From: JAHBVH01 sp034432375
GTDB taxonomy: Bacteria; Chloroflexota; Anaerolineae; Caldilineales; Caldilineaceae
Direction of reading: 5' to 3'
DNA: 64,000 bases
Assembly (NCBI GenBank): GCA_034432375.1
Contig: DAOUCA010000168.1
Location: forward strand, 1 to 64,000
This document shows, piece by piece, positions 52,157 to 61,228 of the stretch. The notes beneath the pieces are model-generated. The model was not told the origin of the DNA. It did no database searches and was given only the letters and a program-made list of their open reading frames with translations. Position numbers and translations under genes: made by a program. Within the stretch, counting starts at the first letter, position 1; each line of letters begins with the position of its first letter.

Positions 52157-53701
52157 TTACGGTTTGGGGAGAAGATGTTTTTGTAACTTGCCCATGGCGT
52201 TGCGTGGGAGTTCTCCTACCAGATGAAAGGCGCGCGGTACTTTAAAGCTCGCCAATTGCGTACGGCAATAGTGGCTAAGCGCATCGGCATCAATGGTATC
52301 GGTGCAGACCAAATAGGCCACCGGTACTTCACCCCATTCGGGATGGGCTTCACCAACGACCGCTGCTTCGGTAATCCCTGGATAGGTGGCGAGCAATTCC
52401 TCGATTTCGCGAGGATAGATATTAAAACCACCGCTGATGATCAATTCATGGCGGCGACCGAGCAAGGTGACAAAGCCGGTTGCCCGATCTTGGCGTGCCA
52501 GGTCACCGGTGTGAAACCACTGTTGACCCAAGGCGTCGTGGCTAAAACTTTCGGCGGTCTTTTCCGGTGCATTCCAGTAGCCGCTAAAGACATTGCTGCC
52601 GCGCACCAACAGCTCCCCTTCGCTGCCCATTGCCACATCTTGATTCTCCTTGTCGACAATGCGCATAAAGACCCCAGGCAGTGGCGTGCCCACACTGCCG
52701 GCAATGCGTGGCCCGGCGTAGTGGTTGCTGAGATTCATGCCGGTTTCCGTCATGCCATAGCGCTCAAGAATCGTTTGGCCGGTGAGCTCGGCAAAGGCAG
52801 CGTGGGTTTCGGCGGCCAAGGGTGCGCTGCCGGAGCAGAAGAGGCGCATGTTGCTGAGATCGCGATCCGGCCGTTGGCGCAATGCTTCTACCAGTCGGAC
52901 GTAGATGGTCGGCACAGCAAAAAATAGCGTCGGTTCACCGCTGAGCAGATCGCGCACAATCGCTGTGTCATCATATTTCGCGCGCAGCAGAACCGTTGCG
53001 CCTGCCGCCAAGGCGCAATGCAGACCAACAATCAAACCGTGGGTGTGAAAGAGTGGCAGACAGAGCAGCAGCTTGTCTTGTGCTTCCCAGCCCCAAGCCG
53101 CCAGTAGCGCGGTGACCGTGGCGATCACATTGTTATGCGAGATCATCGCTCCTTTGCTACGCCCCGTGGTGCCCGATGTGTAAATGATCAGGGCGAGATC
53201 ATCGGCCGTAACAATGGGGGCCGCCAGCGTTGCGACATCCCCTTCCCATTGGGCCAACTCCTCAGCAAGTAATGTTGCCTCGACCGTGCGCAGTGCGTCG
53301 CTTACCTCGGCCAGTGTGGCGAGGCTTGCCTCTTCGGTAATGATCAAACGTGGTGTGCAGTCGCTGAGGATATGGCCAATTTCTAGCCGGCGATAGCGGA
53401 GGTTGATCGGAACAACAATCGCACCCAGCCGAATCACCGCCAGATAGGCGATCACCAATTCGGGCCGACTGCCAATGTAAAAGGCAACTCGATCCCCTTT
53501 GCCAAGCCCCCACTGTTGCAAGCCAGCCGCCAACTGGTCGGCGGCCGCAAAAAGAGATGCATAAGAGAGCGATGACAACTGTGCTGATTGGCTTTGGTCG
53601 GTTGAGCGCGATGCCCCAGTTTCAAGCAAGTCGAGAGAATGCAGCGCTACCTTTTCCGGTGCACGGTGTAAGGGGATGGCAAAGAGATCATGTAGATTCA
53701 T
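52157..53701 (-). CDS. Acyl-CoA synthetase, malonyl-CoA synthetase (MatB)-like
   Basis: This 514-residue adenylate-forming enzyme activates an acid with ATP and joins it to CoA. Motifs: LIIYTSGTTGRSKGAMISH (P-loop A3) near 172, LPLFHTHGL near 215 (typical of malonyl/methylmalonyl-CoA synthetases), ERYGMTETGM (A5) near 312, WFHTGDLA (A7) near 395, GRRHELIISGGFNIYPREIEE (A8) near 415 and the A10 lysine in NAMGKLQKH. The MatB assignment rests on the PLFHTHGL and MTETGM motifs and is moderate. It lies alone, upstream of the CAP gene. Confidence 0.85.
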   Translation of the reverse strand: MNLHDLFAIPLHRAPEKVALHSLDLLETGASRSTDQSQSAQLSSLSYASLFAAADQLAAGLQQWGLGKGDRVAFYIGSRPELVIAYLAVIRLGAIVVPINLRYRRLEIGHILSDCTPRLIITEEASLATLAEVSDALRTVEATLLAEELAQWEGDVATLAAPIVTADDLALIIYTSGTTGRSKGAMISHNNVIATVTALLAAWGWEAQDKLLLCLPLFHTHGLIVGLHCALAAGATVLLRAKYDDTAIVRDLLSGEPTLFFAVPTIYVRLVEALRQRPDRDLSNMRLFCSGSAPLAAETHAAFAELTGQTILERYGMTETGMNLSNHYAGPRIAGSVGTPLPGVFMRIVDKENQDVAMGSEGELLVRGSNVFSGYWNAPEKTAESFSHDALGQQWFHTGDLARQDRATGFVTLLGRRHELIISGGFNIYPREIEELLATYPGITEAAVVGEAHPEWGEVPVAYLVCTDTIDADALSHYCRTQLASFKVPRAFHLVGELPRNAMGKLQKHLLPKP

Positions 53702-53797
53702 AGTCGACCTATCTATACGTTACAGTGTTTGCGTGCTGAATCTACCTGTTCTCGCTGCTGCTGTCAAATTTGATGAATGATTGCTTTTGAATGAAAC

Positions 53798-53885
53798 CTA
53801 GCTGTCTGGCTGCTTAATTTTTAGAAATCCCTGACTGTTCATACTCTTGTGATGATTTCTAAAAATTAAATGTTCGCAGCACTAG
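53798..53885. mobile_element. CTAG-bounded palindromic element, family I, copy 2
   Basis: Almost identical to the copy at 49959-50046, including the asymmetric loop CCCTGACTGTTCATACTC. It shares its right CTAG (53882-53885) with copy 3. Confidence 0.85.
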
Positions 53886-53969
53886 TTGTCTGGCTGCTTA
53901 ATTTTTAGAAATTCTTGACGACTTGTGCTCGTGTGCTGATTTCTAAAAATTAAATGTTCGCAGCCCTAG
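53882..53969. mobile_element. CTAG-bounded palindromic element, family I, copy 3
   Basis: Same arms as copy 2 but a diverged loop (TTGACGACTTGTGCTC). Its right CTAG (53966-53969) forms the stop codon of the response regulator gene on the - strand. Confidence 0.85.
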
Positions 53970-54682
53970 TGGCTTGTGCCACGCAGACCCTGAAAGAGCC
54001 GTCGTGTTAGATCGGCGGCCATCGTAATGGTCTGATTGAGCTTTTCAATGTGAATGCGCGCCGGGTTATCGGTAGGCAACTGGGAAAGAGCCATTGAATT
54101 TTGTGCTGCCATTCGTGCTAGCAGCGTATCAAAATCATTGACAATCTCTGCCGAAGTCGCCGCTGGAATGGCTTCGTCTGCGACTTCTTGTGGCGGTTGG
54201 TCGAGCCGTTCCTGGTGCGTATAGCTGCGGTGGCCGTTGACAAGTCGTAACTTTTCTTCTACTTGGGATAAGGCGCGTTCACTATCTTTGCGGTCAATCG
54301 CGTAACGAATGGTGCGGATCAGCAGATCTGTATTGAAATGACCTTTGCATAGATAATCCTGGGCACCCATCTTTAGCGCCGCTGTCGCCAATGTTTGGTC
54401 ATCGCGCCCTGTAAGAACAATGGTTGCTGCATTGGGGGCCACCTCACGCATGCGTACCAATGTTTGTAAGCCGGATGCATCCGGCAAATTTAGATCGAGC
54501 ACCACGACATCCACCGAATGGTGCATGATATACTCGATTGCTTCGTTGAGTAGACCAGTTTGTGCTACGACAAAGGTTAGATCTGTATCTTTATTGAGCA
54601 TACCCATCAAGCGTCGGCGCAGCAGTGCACTGTAATCTATGTCATCTTCGACCAGTAGGACATAAATCACTTGCGAATTCAT
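53966..54682 (-). CDS. Response regulator receiver protein, no classical output domain
   Basis: The receiver domain (1-125) has acidic residues VEDD at 11-14, Asp63 (VVVLDLNLPD), Thr91 in VLTG and Lys113 in YLCKG. The remaining 110 residues are Gln/Glu-rich and helical (LSQVEEKLRLV; IHIEKLNQTITMAADLTRRLF) and match no DNA-binding domain. They may be a dimerisation or kinase-interaction region. The TAG stop lies in the end of a palindromic element, so the original C-terminus may have been longer. No partner kinase is adjacent. Confidence 0.88.
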   Translation of the reverse strand: MNSQVIYVLLVEDDIDYSALLRRRLMGMLNKDTDLTFVVAQTGLLNEAIEYIMHHSVDVVVLDLNLPDASGLQTLVRMREVAPNAATIVLTGRDDQTLATAALKMGAQDYLCKGHFNTDLLIRTIRYAIDRKDSERALSQVEEKLRLVNGHRSYTHQERLDQPPQEVADEAIPAATSAEIVNDFDTLLARMAAQNSMALSQLPTDNPARIHIEKLNQTITMAADLTRRLFQGLRGTSH

Positions 54683-54888
54683 ACGGTATCATTCCCTTGC
54701 TTGTCTATAGAAAACATCTGCCACTGCTTTGAGCCGACGATCGAATGAATGGTTAACAATGAATGGTATATCTCGTGGCCGATGCGTTCTGGATTGAACG
54801 ATGTTAGAGAGCTGATGGATGTTAGCAGTATACGCGAAAGCACTGGCCGCTGTTGTTACAAATTACTGATAAATGAAATAATCTTTTT

Positions 54889-55980
54889 TCAAGTAACCGT
54901 AAGTTGTAGCGTCTTTTCTAAACAATCCATCGAGCGCGCCATCAGTTCCATGTTGGCTTGCCCTCCCATGTGGCCAATGCGAAAAACTTTGTCTGCCAAC
55001 GGGCCATAATTGCCACCCACGGCCATGCCTTGTTTGCGTAGGGTCTGATCAAGTCTCTGCCAACTCCATCCATCAGGAATGAGTGCTGCTGTTACGGTAG
55101 GGGCAGCAAAGCGCTCCTCTGCCGGCCAAAGTTTTACACCCATTGCCCGTAGACGCTGTCGGCAATAGGCGGCAACCGTGGCGTGGCGTGCATACACGGC
55201 CGCCAACCCCTCGTCCAGCAATGCTTGTAGGCTAACTTGAAGACCAGCAAGCGCCTGCCAGTTATGCGTATAGGGCATATAGCGCTCCTCGATCGCATTT
55301 TGCCAGGGCAGTAGCGCATCATAGCCAACGTAATTGACGGCCTGAATCCGTCGCCACGCTCGTTCGCTGACACTGACCATTGCTAAATCGGGCATCAGCC
55401 CCAACACCTTCTGACTGCCAAGTAAGCCCAAATCGATCGCACATTCGTCTACCGCCACCGGAGTTCCACCGGCACTGGCGACAAAATCGACATAAAATAG
55501 CGCGTCAACGGCACGGCTAATCGCCCCCAACGGCTGCAAGGGGTTGAGCGTACCACTCGGCGTTTCACAATGGACCGCGGTGATCAACAGCGGTCGAAAA
55601 CGATTTGCCGCTGCTTCGACCACGGCCGGGTCGGCAATCCCATCGTAGCCAAAGCCAACTGTTTCGACTTCGGCCCCCAACTGGGCCGCCATCTCGCCAA
55701 TGCCGTAGCCAAAGAGTCCCGTTGCCACGGCCAAAACACGATCTCCTGGTTTTAAAACACTCTTGAGCGCGCCCCACAGCGCCAACATCCCTTCGCCACT
55801 CTGAATCGTGACCTGGTTGGTGGTCCCCAACAGCGCTTGCAGGCCCGCTTCACAGCGCCGGTACAGTTCAAAAAACTCGGGCTCCAGATCAGAGCTGCCA
55901 TAATTGACCCGATAGGCCGCACGTACCTGTTCCGCAATGCTCACTGGGCCTGGTACTAGAGGAAGCGCATACTGTTCCAT
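54889..55980 (-). CDS. Class V aminotransferase (alanine-glyoxylate/serine-pyruvate type)
   Basis: The PLP enzyme has Lys191 in GLLGSQKVLGLMPDLAMVSVSERAW, the usual family block (S-x-K), with HCETPSGTLNP near 138 and DALFYVDFVASAGG near 159 (PLP Asp). It starts LPLVPGPVSI as in AGXT-type enzymes that move amino groups between serine or alanine and glyoxylate or pyruvate. ATG 55980 is chosen; an in-frame start at 56061 would run over the divergent gene's promoter and start. The substrates are inferred from the family. Confidence 0.88.
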   Translation of the reverse strand: MEQYALPLVPGPVSIAEQVRAAYRVNYGSSDLEPEFFELYRRCEAGLQALLGTTNQVTIQSGEGMLALWGALKSVLKPGDRVLAVATGLFGYGIGEMAAQLGAEVETVGFGYDGIADPAVVEAAANRFRPLLITAVHCETPSGTLNPLQPLGAISRAVDALFYVDFVASAGGTPVAVDECAIDLGLLGSQKVLGLMPDLAMVSVSERAWRRIQAVNYVGYDALLPWQNAIEERYMPYTHNWQALAGLQVSLQALLDEGLAAVYARHATVAAYCRQRLRAMGVKLWPAEERFAAPTVTAALIPDGWSWQRLDQTLRKQGMAVGGNYGPLADKVFRIGHMGGQANMELMARSMDCLEKTLQLTVT

Positions 55981-56036
55981 CGATCTTCTCGCTTTGGTAA
56001 TCTCTACAAACTCTTCTACTTTGTTGGATACTGTTG

Positions 56037-56042
56037 TATAAT
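56037..56042 (+). promoter_or_regulatory. Consensus -10 box just before the helicase gene
   Basis: A perfect TATAAT ends 7 bases before the ATG at 56050. Transcription would start at or next to the ATG, giving a leaderless mRNA; no ribosome binding site is present. The -35 region is weak. Confidence 0.55.
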
Positions 56043-56049
56043 ATGCATT

Positions 56050-58281
56050 ATGTCTGAACAAATTTTACCGTTAATTCATGCAAATAACAAGCTGGCGCTC
56101 TCTGGTCCTTTTGGTAGCGGCAAGACGACGCTAGCCCTCGCGCGGATTCGCTGGCTGCTGGCCCAGGAACGGGTGCGTGGCGACGATATCCTCGTGCTCA
56201 CACCACAGCGGACGATTGCTGAGCCGTACCACAGCGCGCTGCGCAGTGCAGCGATCCCCGGTGGCGCGCCGGTGCGTGTTACCACCTTGGCGGGGCTGGC
56301 GCGCCATGCCGTTGAACTCTATTGGCCCCTATTGGCCTCGGTCGCCGACTTCGCCGATGCGCGCCGTGAGCCGACTTTTCTCAATCTGGAGACGAGCCAA
56401 TATCACATGGCGCGCTTTGTCGACGCCGCGATTGCACGGGGCGAATTCGATGGCATTCGGATTGAGCATAACCGTGTTGTCAGCCAGGTGCTGGATAATC
56501 TCAATAAAGCCGCGCTCCAAGGCTTTACGATTGACGAAGCCTATGCCCGCTTGGAGTTGGCTGTGCCCAGCGGCGAACAGCAGACCGCCCGTCTGAATGC
56601 GCTGCAGACCGCCCGCCGCATTAGCCATGAATTTCGCGCGCTCTGCAAAGAGAAGACGTTGTTGGACTTTAGCCTGCAAATCGACTTATTTATGCGCCAG
56701 GTTCTGACCAATGATTGGAGCCGCGTTCACCTTTTTCGCTCGCAGCGCCACCTGATCTTTGATAATATAGAAGAGGATACCACGAGCGCCCATTCGCTGG
56801 TCCTGCAGTGGTTACCGCAATTGGATAGCGCCTTGCTCATCACCGATACCGATGCGGGCTTTCGACTCTTTCTCGGTGCCGATCCCCAAGGCGTTGGCTC
56901 CTTACAGGCCGCCTGCGACCAGACAGTGACCCTCACCAAAAGCTTTATCATGCAGCCAGCTTTGGTCCGCTTGACCAATCGCATTGAGCACACGTTGGGG
57001 ATGCAGCGCCCCGTTCTTCGGATTACGGACGAGAGCACGACAATCGATGATCTTTGGGATGCGGAAACAGTAGCAGAAGAGCCTGTGCTAGAAGAGGTTG
57101 CGCCAGAAGAACCCATGCCCGAGGGGGATGCAGCTGGTGAAATCACATCTGCGCTGGTTGTACCGCTGATCGGCTTTCGCTTTTTTCCCCAAATGATCGA
57201 CTGGGCGGTAGGAGAGATTCGACGGCTTGTCGAGGAAGAGGGGGTACCACCGGGTGAGATTGCGGTGTTGGCGCCATTTGTCAGCGACGCGCTGCGCTTT
57301 AGCGTGCAGACACGTCTGACGGAGGTGGGCATTGCTTCGACAACACACCGGCCCAGCCGTGCCCTGGATGCCGAACCGGCGGCGCGTACCCTGTTGACGC
57401 TGGCCAAACTGGCCCACCCGCACTGGGGTATGCGCCCTGCCGCAGCCGATGTCACACTGGCGCTAACGCTGACAGTTGACGAGTTAGACCCTGTCCGTGC
57501 CCATCTGTTGAGCCGCATCGTCTATCCTGAGCGCCGGCCTACGATTGACTTGGGACGCTTTGGCGAATTAGTACCGGAGATGCAAGAGCGAATTACCTTT
57601 CGGCTGGGCGAAATCTATGATCGTCTGCGCGATTGGATCTACACCTACCGTGCTAATCCGGATCTGATCCCGCTCGATCAATTTTTTGCCCGTTTTTTTG
57701 GCGAGCTTTTGAGCCAGCCGGGCTTTGGCTTTCACGATGACCGGGACACAGCCCGCATTGCCAACCAACTGGTGGAATCGGCGCGCAACTTTCGTTGGGC
57801 ACTGGAAAATGTCGCCGACGGTGAGGAACAGATTGCGCTCTATACCCGGCTGGGGCGTGAGTATGTCGGCTTGGTAGAGCAAGGGGCCCTTGGTGCGCTT
57901 TACGCGCCGGGGTGGAAGCCAATCGATGAGGCAGTCTTTATTGCACCGGCCTATACATTTCTCATGCGCAATCAACAGGTTGCCTATCAATTCTGGTTGG
58001 ATATTGGCTCTGGCGGGTGGTGGGAGCGGCTCTATCAGCCACTGACTCACCCCTATGTGCTGTCGAAGCGCTGGCCAGCCAATGAGCCGTGGAGTGATAT
58101 GGCGGAGTATACCAAACGACAGGAGACGATGAGCCGGCTGCTGCTTGGCCTGATCCGTCGGACCGGCCAGGCGATCTATCTGGGGATTAGTGATTACAGC
58201 GAGAGTGGCTTTGAACAGCGTGGTGCCTTGCTTATGCTCGTTAACCGTCTGTTGACGCAGGAGCGCCGACGGCGCCGCTAG
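56050..58281 (+). CDS. UvrD/Rep-like superfamily 1 helicase-type protein, divergent
   Basis: The 743-residue protein has an SF1 Walker A (GPFGSGKTTLALARI at 19-33) and the second-motif pattern DILVLTPQRTIAEPY near 46-60. Walker B is atypical: HLIFDNIEED at 234-243 replaces the usual DExx. EIAVLAPFVSDALRFSVQTRL near 407-427 looks like helicase domain 2A, but the late motifs V and VI are not clear. It lacks a PD-(D/E)XK end, so it resembles a remodelled AddA/AddB or UvrD relative. Helicase function is therefore only likely. It is divergent from the aminotransferase gene and probably leaderless. Confidence 0.7.
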   Translation: MSEQILPLIHANNKLALSGPFGSGKTTLALARIRWLLAQERVRGDDILVLTPQRTIAEPYHSALRSAAIPGGAPVRVTTLAGLARHAVELYWPLLASVADFADARREPTFLNLETSQYHMARFVDAAIARGEFDGIRIEHNRVVSQVLDNLNKAALQGFTIDEAYARLELAVPSGEQQTARLNALQTARRISHEFRALCKEKTLLDFSLQIDLFMRQVLTNDWSRVHLFRSQRHLIFDNIEEDTTSAHSLVLQWLPQLDSALLITDTDAGFRLFLGADPQGVGSLQAACDQTVTLTKSFIMQPALVRLTNRIEHTLGMQRPVLRITDESTTIDDLWDAETVAEEPVLEEVAPEEPMPEGDAAGEITSALVVPLIGFRFFPQMIDWAVGEIRRLVEEEGVPPGEIAVLAPFVSDALRFSVQTRLTEVGIASTTHRPSRALDAEPAARTLLTLAKLAHPHWGMRPAAADVTLALTLTVDELDPVRAHLLSRIVYPERRPTIDLGRFGELVPEMQERITFRLGEIYDRLRDWIYTYRANPDLIPLDQFFARFFGELLSQPGFGFHDDRDTARIANQLVESARNFRWALENVADGEEQIALYTRLGREYVGLVEQGALGALYAPGWKPIDEAVFIAPAYTFLMRNQQVAYQFWLDIGSGGWWERLYQPLTHPYVLSKRWPANEPWSDMAEYTKRQETMSRLLLGLIRRTGQAIYLGISDYSESGFEQRGALLMLVNRLLTQERRRRR

Positions 58282-58296
58282 CGTACCCAAATCGGC

Positions 58297-59538
58297 TTAC
58301 GCTGTGGCGGCTCCGTTGTCGGCCCTACTTTTGAGCTGTTGCACGATCAATGATCCGCCACCCAGGGCCGTCAATGTCAACATCACAAGATAGGCCAATG
58401 GCCGCATACACCCTCCAAGAGACCAAACAAAGGTAATAGTACCGGTCATCACGGTGGCACCCACCAAAAGTGCTGTGAATGCATGGGGCGTAACCTTGGT
58501 GTAGGAGAGCAGCCGTTCCCCAACAATTAGCGAGAGCGCAGCCCACCCGCCCGTGTTGAGAATCAAAAAGAGCAGTGTAGCCACCAGTGAAAGAGGAGCG
58601 AGACAGAGCGCTATCATGAAACTGCCGCTTCCTAGCGCCGCCATAATGAGGATGGTGAGCACAATGTTGAGCAGCAACCCGATCACAAAGTTTGTGGGCT
58701 TCTGTTTTGTCAGTGTGCGGCGTAGCCGAACGATCATCGCCGGTTGCAAATAATAGACTAATCCGGTCATGAGAACCACGAGTGCCGTCAGAAAAGTCGA
58801 GCCCAATAGACGTAGCATGAGCTGACTAAATTTGCTCCAACGGGTGGGGGCAACTGGCGGCGGGACTGCCTCGACTATGGTCGATTGCCCTGGCAGATCT
58901 ATTCCCAAATCAGCTAGAATCGGCGGTAACTTAGGAAATTTCGGGCCAACAATCAGATTGCCATCCACCGTCGCGCCGCTCTGCCGCTCAATATCCCCAC
59001 TCATGACGCTGACATCACCGCCAATGGTTGCACTCTCTTCGAGGGTGATATCACCACTCCACACAACGACCGCACCGCCAATCCGGCCAGCAATCTTTGC
59101 GTCACCACTCACGGCAATGACATCACCGTCGACAATTGCGCCCTCTTCCACAACAACATCACCGCTGTAGATCACGAGCGCGCCATGAACCTGCGCGTCA
59201 GCTTCAACGACAACATCACCCGAATAGACAATAATGTCGGTATCATAGATTTCGCCGCTTTGTACCGTTAGATCTTCATAGGAAATTGTGCTATCGCCTT
59301 GGCTGGCTTTTTGCTCGGTCTGCTGCGCGTTGCCATGAGCGCGCAATGCCTTGACTAGGGCTAGCGCACCATTGCCACCGTTAGCTATGGGGCGAGCGGG
59401 CGCAGTGGGTGGCTGTACCGGAAGCGTGCCCGCGCTTGCTTTTCCATAGACAATCCCGACTGCGATTATTGAGATGACAAGCAATGACGCAATGGCGACT
59501 CCGCCGAGTTTTAAGGAACGTCGTTGTTTCTGTTGCAT
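58297..59538 (-). CDS. Membrane protein with polymer-forming (bactofilin-like) repeat domain
   Basis: After an N-terminal membrane helix (VAIASLLVISIIAVGIVYG) residues about 90-195 repeat the pattern 'G-D-hydrophobic-x-V-x-x-G-A' (IIVYSGDVVVEADAQVHG, LVIYSGDVVVEEGAIVDG, IAVSGDAKIAGRIGG), a beta-helix as in polymer-forming cytoskeletal domains. Four or five membrane helices follow from about 245. It is the third gene of the sigma/anti-sigma set, so it may be the effector of that envelope response. ATG 59538 is preferred over a TTG three codons upstream. Confidence 0.8.
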   Translation of the reverse strand: MQQKQRRSLKLGGVAIASLLVISIIAVGIVYGKASAGTLPVQPPTAPARPIANGGNGALALVKALRAHGNAQQTEQKASQGDSTISYEDLTVQSGEIYDTDIIVYSGDVVVEADAQVHGALVIYSGDVVVEEGAIVDGDVIAVSGDAKIAGRIGGAVVVWSGDITLEESATIGGDVSVMSGDIERQSGATVDGNLIVGPKFPKLPPILADLGIDLPGQSTIVEAVPPPVAPTRWSKFSQLMLRLLGSTFLTALVVLMTGLVYYLQPAMIVRLRRTLTKQKPTNFVIGLLLNIVLTILIMAALGSGSFMIALCLAPLSLVATLLFLILNTGGWAALSLIVGERLLSYTKVTPHAFTALLVGATVMTGTITFVWSLGGCMRPLAYLVMLTLTALGGGSLIVQQLKSRADNGAATA

Positions 59539-59614
59539 ATCTACCAAAATCTAACCTTCATCACTTCACCAATCAATAGGAGCTATATATTCCCAATAAA
59601 AATCTGTACCACGC

Positions 59615-60223
59615 TTATGCTATCGAAAATGGCGATGATGCCTCTACCGTTCCCTCTATCAGTTGGGTAGAGCGGCGCAAATAGTTAAACCAGCCCGCCA
59701 ATAAGCCCATCGTCAAGAGCAGATAGCCGATGCCTAAACCGACGGCCTGTGGCGTAGCAGCAAAGGCGTTAAACGCAGTGGCAAGACTATCCGTCCAGGT
59801 GGCAATCGCTGCCCAGAAATAAATAATCTGTTTGATGCCATCGGCTAGCAGCGTGGACTGATTGACAAAGAGATAGGTGCCCACAGAGAGGATGCCCGCA
59901 GTGGCCCCAATCCATAGGAGTAGGGTGATCACAGCGATCCAAATACCTTGCCAGAGCAACCGACGGCGTTCTTGCTGCACAAGATTTGCCTCAAAGCGAT
60001 CAACAAAGTTTGCTGTCGGCATGAGATGCGGTGCGGCATTCAACTGATGATGCATGGTCTGCCATGCTTGCCACTCGGCCGCCAGCGCGCGATCGCTCGT
60101 CAAATAGTGGGCAAATCTCGCTTCTTCCACATCATCCAAAAGGCCATCAAGCGCCAACGACATCAGCAGAAAGAAATCTTCTTCAGATTCAGTTGGCAGG
60201 GTGTTGATAATAGCGTTTTTCAT
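59615..60223 (-). CDS. Putative anti-sigma factor
   Basis: The 202-residue protein has an acidic N-terminal domain (LMSLALDGLLDDVEEARFAHYL...EWQAWQ, residues 18-55) like the sigma-binding part of anti-sigma factors, but without the zinc HxxxCxxC motif. Three membrane helices follow (about 93-115, 125-142, 160-180). It lies 150 bases downstream of the ECF sigma gene and is the likely membrane brake on that sigma factor. The assignment rests on layout and topology. Confidence 0.75.
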   Translation of the reverse strand: MKNAIINTLPTESEEDFFLLMSLALDGLLDDVEEARFAHYLTSDRALAAEWQAWQTMHHQLNAAPHLMPTANFVDRFEANLVQQERRRLLWQGIWIAVITLLLWIGATAGILSVGTYLFVNQSTLLADGIKQIIYFWAAIATWTDSLATAFNAFAATPQAVGLGIGYLLLTMGLLAGWFNYLRRSTQLIEGTVEASSPFSIA

Positions 60224-60373
60224 ATCTACATTCTTTTCCTAAACCTATATCTTGCAGAGAGATCGAGCACGTTTAGTTGCTCATCGCTCTTTGGGCCTGA
60301 TTACCACATTGCTGATTGCGAAGGGTCTCTTTCACCCTACTCAAATCGAGATGTGCGTAACTCTTGGCTCTTG

Positions 60374-61030
60374 TTACAGGGCAAATGCCGTACGCCACAA
60401 CATGGGCGAATCCTGTCGGCTACTCTCCCGCTTCGGGTTGACAAGCTTCGGATCGCCTTTGCGAGAAATAGGTGGTACTGCGCGCTGTTCTGTCGCGTAC
60501 AGATCCGCCATTTGTTTGCGTGCCCGAAAGAGCCTACTCTTTACCGCAGAGACGGTAAGTTCCATGGTTTCAGCGATCTCTTCATAGCTATACTCTTCCC
60601 AATAGCGCAAGATCAGTGGCGTACGATACTCCGGCTCCAATTGGGTCAACAGCGCTTGCAACTGATGCGCTTGCTCAGCATCCAGGACTCGTTCTTCAGG
60701 CTCTGGTGCTTCGTGTTGCAAGTTCTGTAAGACGGGATTGTCATCAATTGAGACAATGACCTTGCGCCGCTTGCGCAGTCGATCAATACAGTGATGATTG
60801 GCAATCGAAAAGAGCCAGGTGCTAAATTTATGAGTGGGATCATACTGCTTTAAACGCGAGTAAGCGCGCAGAAATGTCTCCTGCGCAGCATCCTCGGCTT
60901 CTTCGGATGTGCCAAGCATGCGATAGGTTAGATTAAAGACTGGACGTTGATAAGCCTCGACCAGGCGGCTAAATGACTGCTTGTTGCCCGCCTGTGCTTC
61001 GCTAATCCAGACTTCCTCCTGCTCATTCAT
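60374..61030 (-). CDS. ECF (RpoE-like) RNA polymerase sigma factor
   Basis: Region 2 is clear (PVFNLTYRMLGTSEEAEDAAQETFLRAYSRL, then KFSTWLFSIANHHCIDRLRKRR, residues 30-90). Region 4 follows (LEPEYRTPLILRYWEEYSYEEIAETMELTVSAVKSRLFRARKQM, about 130-175). An extra 40-residue basic C-terminal tail is unusual. It directs transcription of an extracytoplasmic stress response together with the downstream anti-sigma and polymer-forming genes. A matching ECF-type promoter lies about 155 bases upstream, so it probably activates itself. Confidence 0.93.
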   Translation of the reverse strand: MNEQEEVWISEAQAGNKQSFSRLVEAYQRPVFNLTYRMLGTSEEAEDAAQETFLRAYSRLKQYDPTHKFSTWLFSIANHHCIDRLRKRRKVIVSIDDNPVLQNLQHEAPEPEERVLDAEQAHQLQALLTQLEPEYRTPLILRYWEEYSYEEIAETMELTVSAVKSRLFRARKQMADLYATEQRAVPPISRKGDPKLVNPKRESSRQDSPMLWRTAFAL

Positions 61031-61228
61031 ACAGCGATTTGCCCCAAAGTTCTAGTGGAAAACCCATTTAGTTAACCCTCACACTGTTTCAAAATATCCT
61101 AATTGACAAGAAGCAGTGTGCCAGTAAACGAGTTATCGATAAGATGCGCTCTGTTTTACAACAGATATGTACGATTTACTGTAGAAATAATACGTAGCCG
61201 CCTTCAAAAAGTTTCAGCATCTTTGGCT
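61031..61228. other. Leader and promoter region of the ECF operon
   Basis: About 155 bases separate the predicted ECF promoter from the sigma factor ATG. The leader shows no recognised riboswitch or small ORF. Confidence 0.45.
61191..61216 (-). promoter_or_regulatory. ECF-type promoter, TGAAAC-N16-CGTA
   Basis: On the - strand TGAAAC (61211-61216) is followed after exactly 16 bases by CGTA (61191-61194) and then TTAT. This is the consensus of SigW-like ECF promoters and lies upstream of an ECF sigma gene in the right orientation. Confidence 0.75.

Noticed and set aside
54889..56061. Upstream start at 56061 for the class V aminotransferase
   Set aside because: It would overlap the ATG and -10 box of the divergent gene, and the added 27 residues do not resemble the family; ATG 55980 fits.
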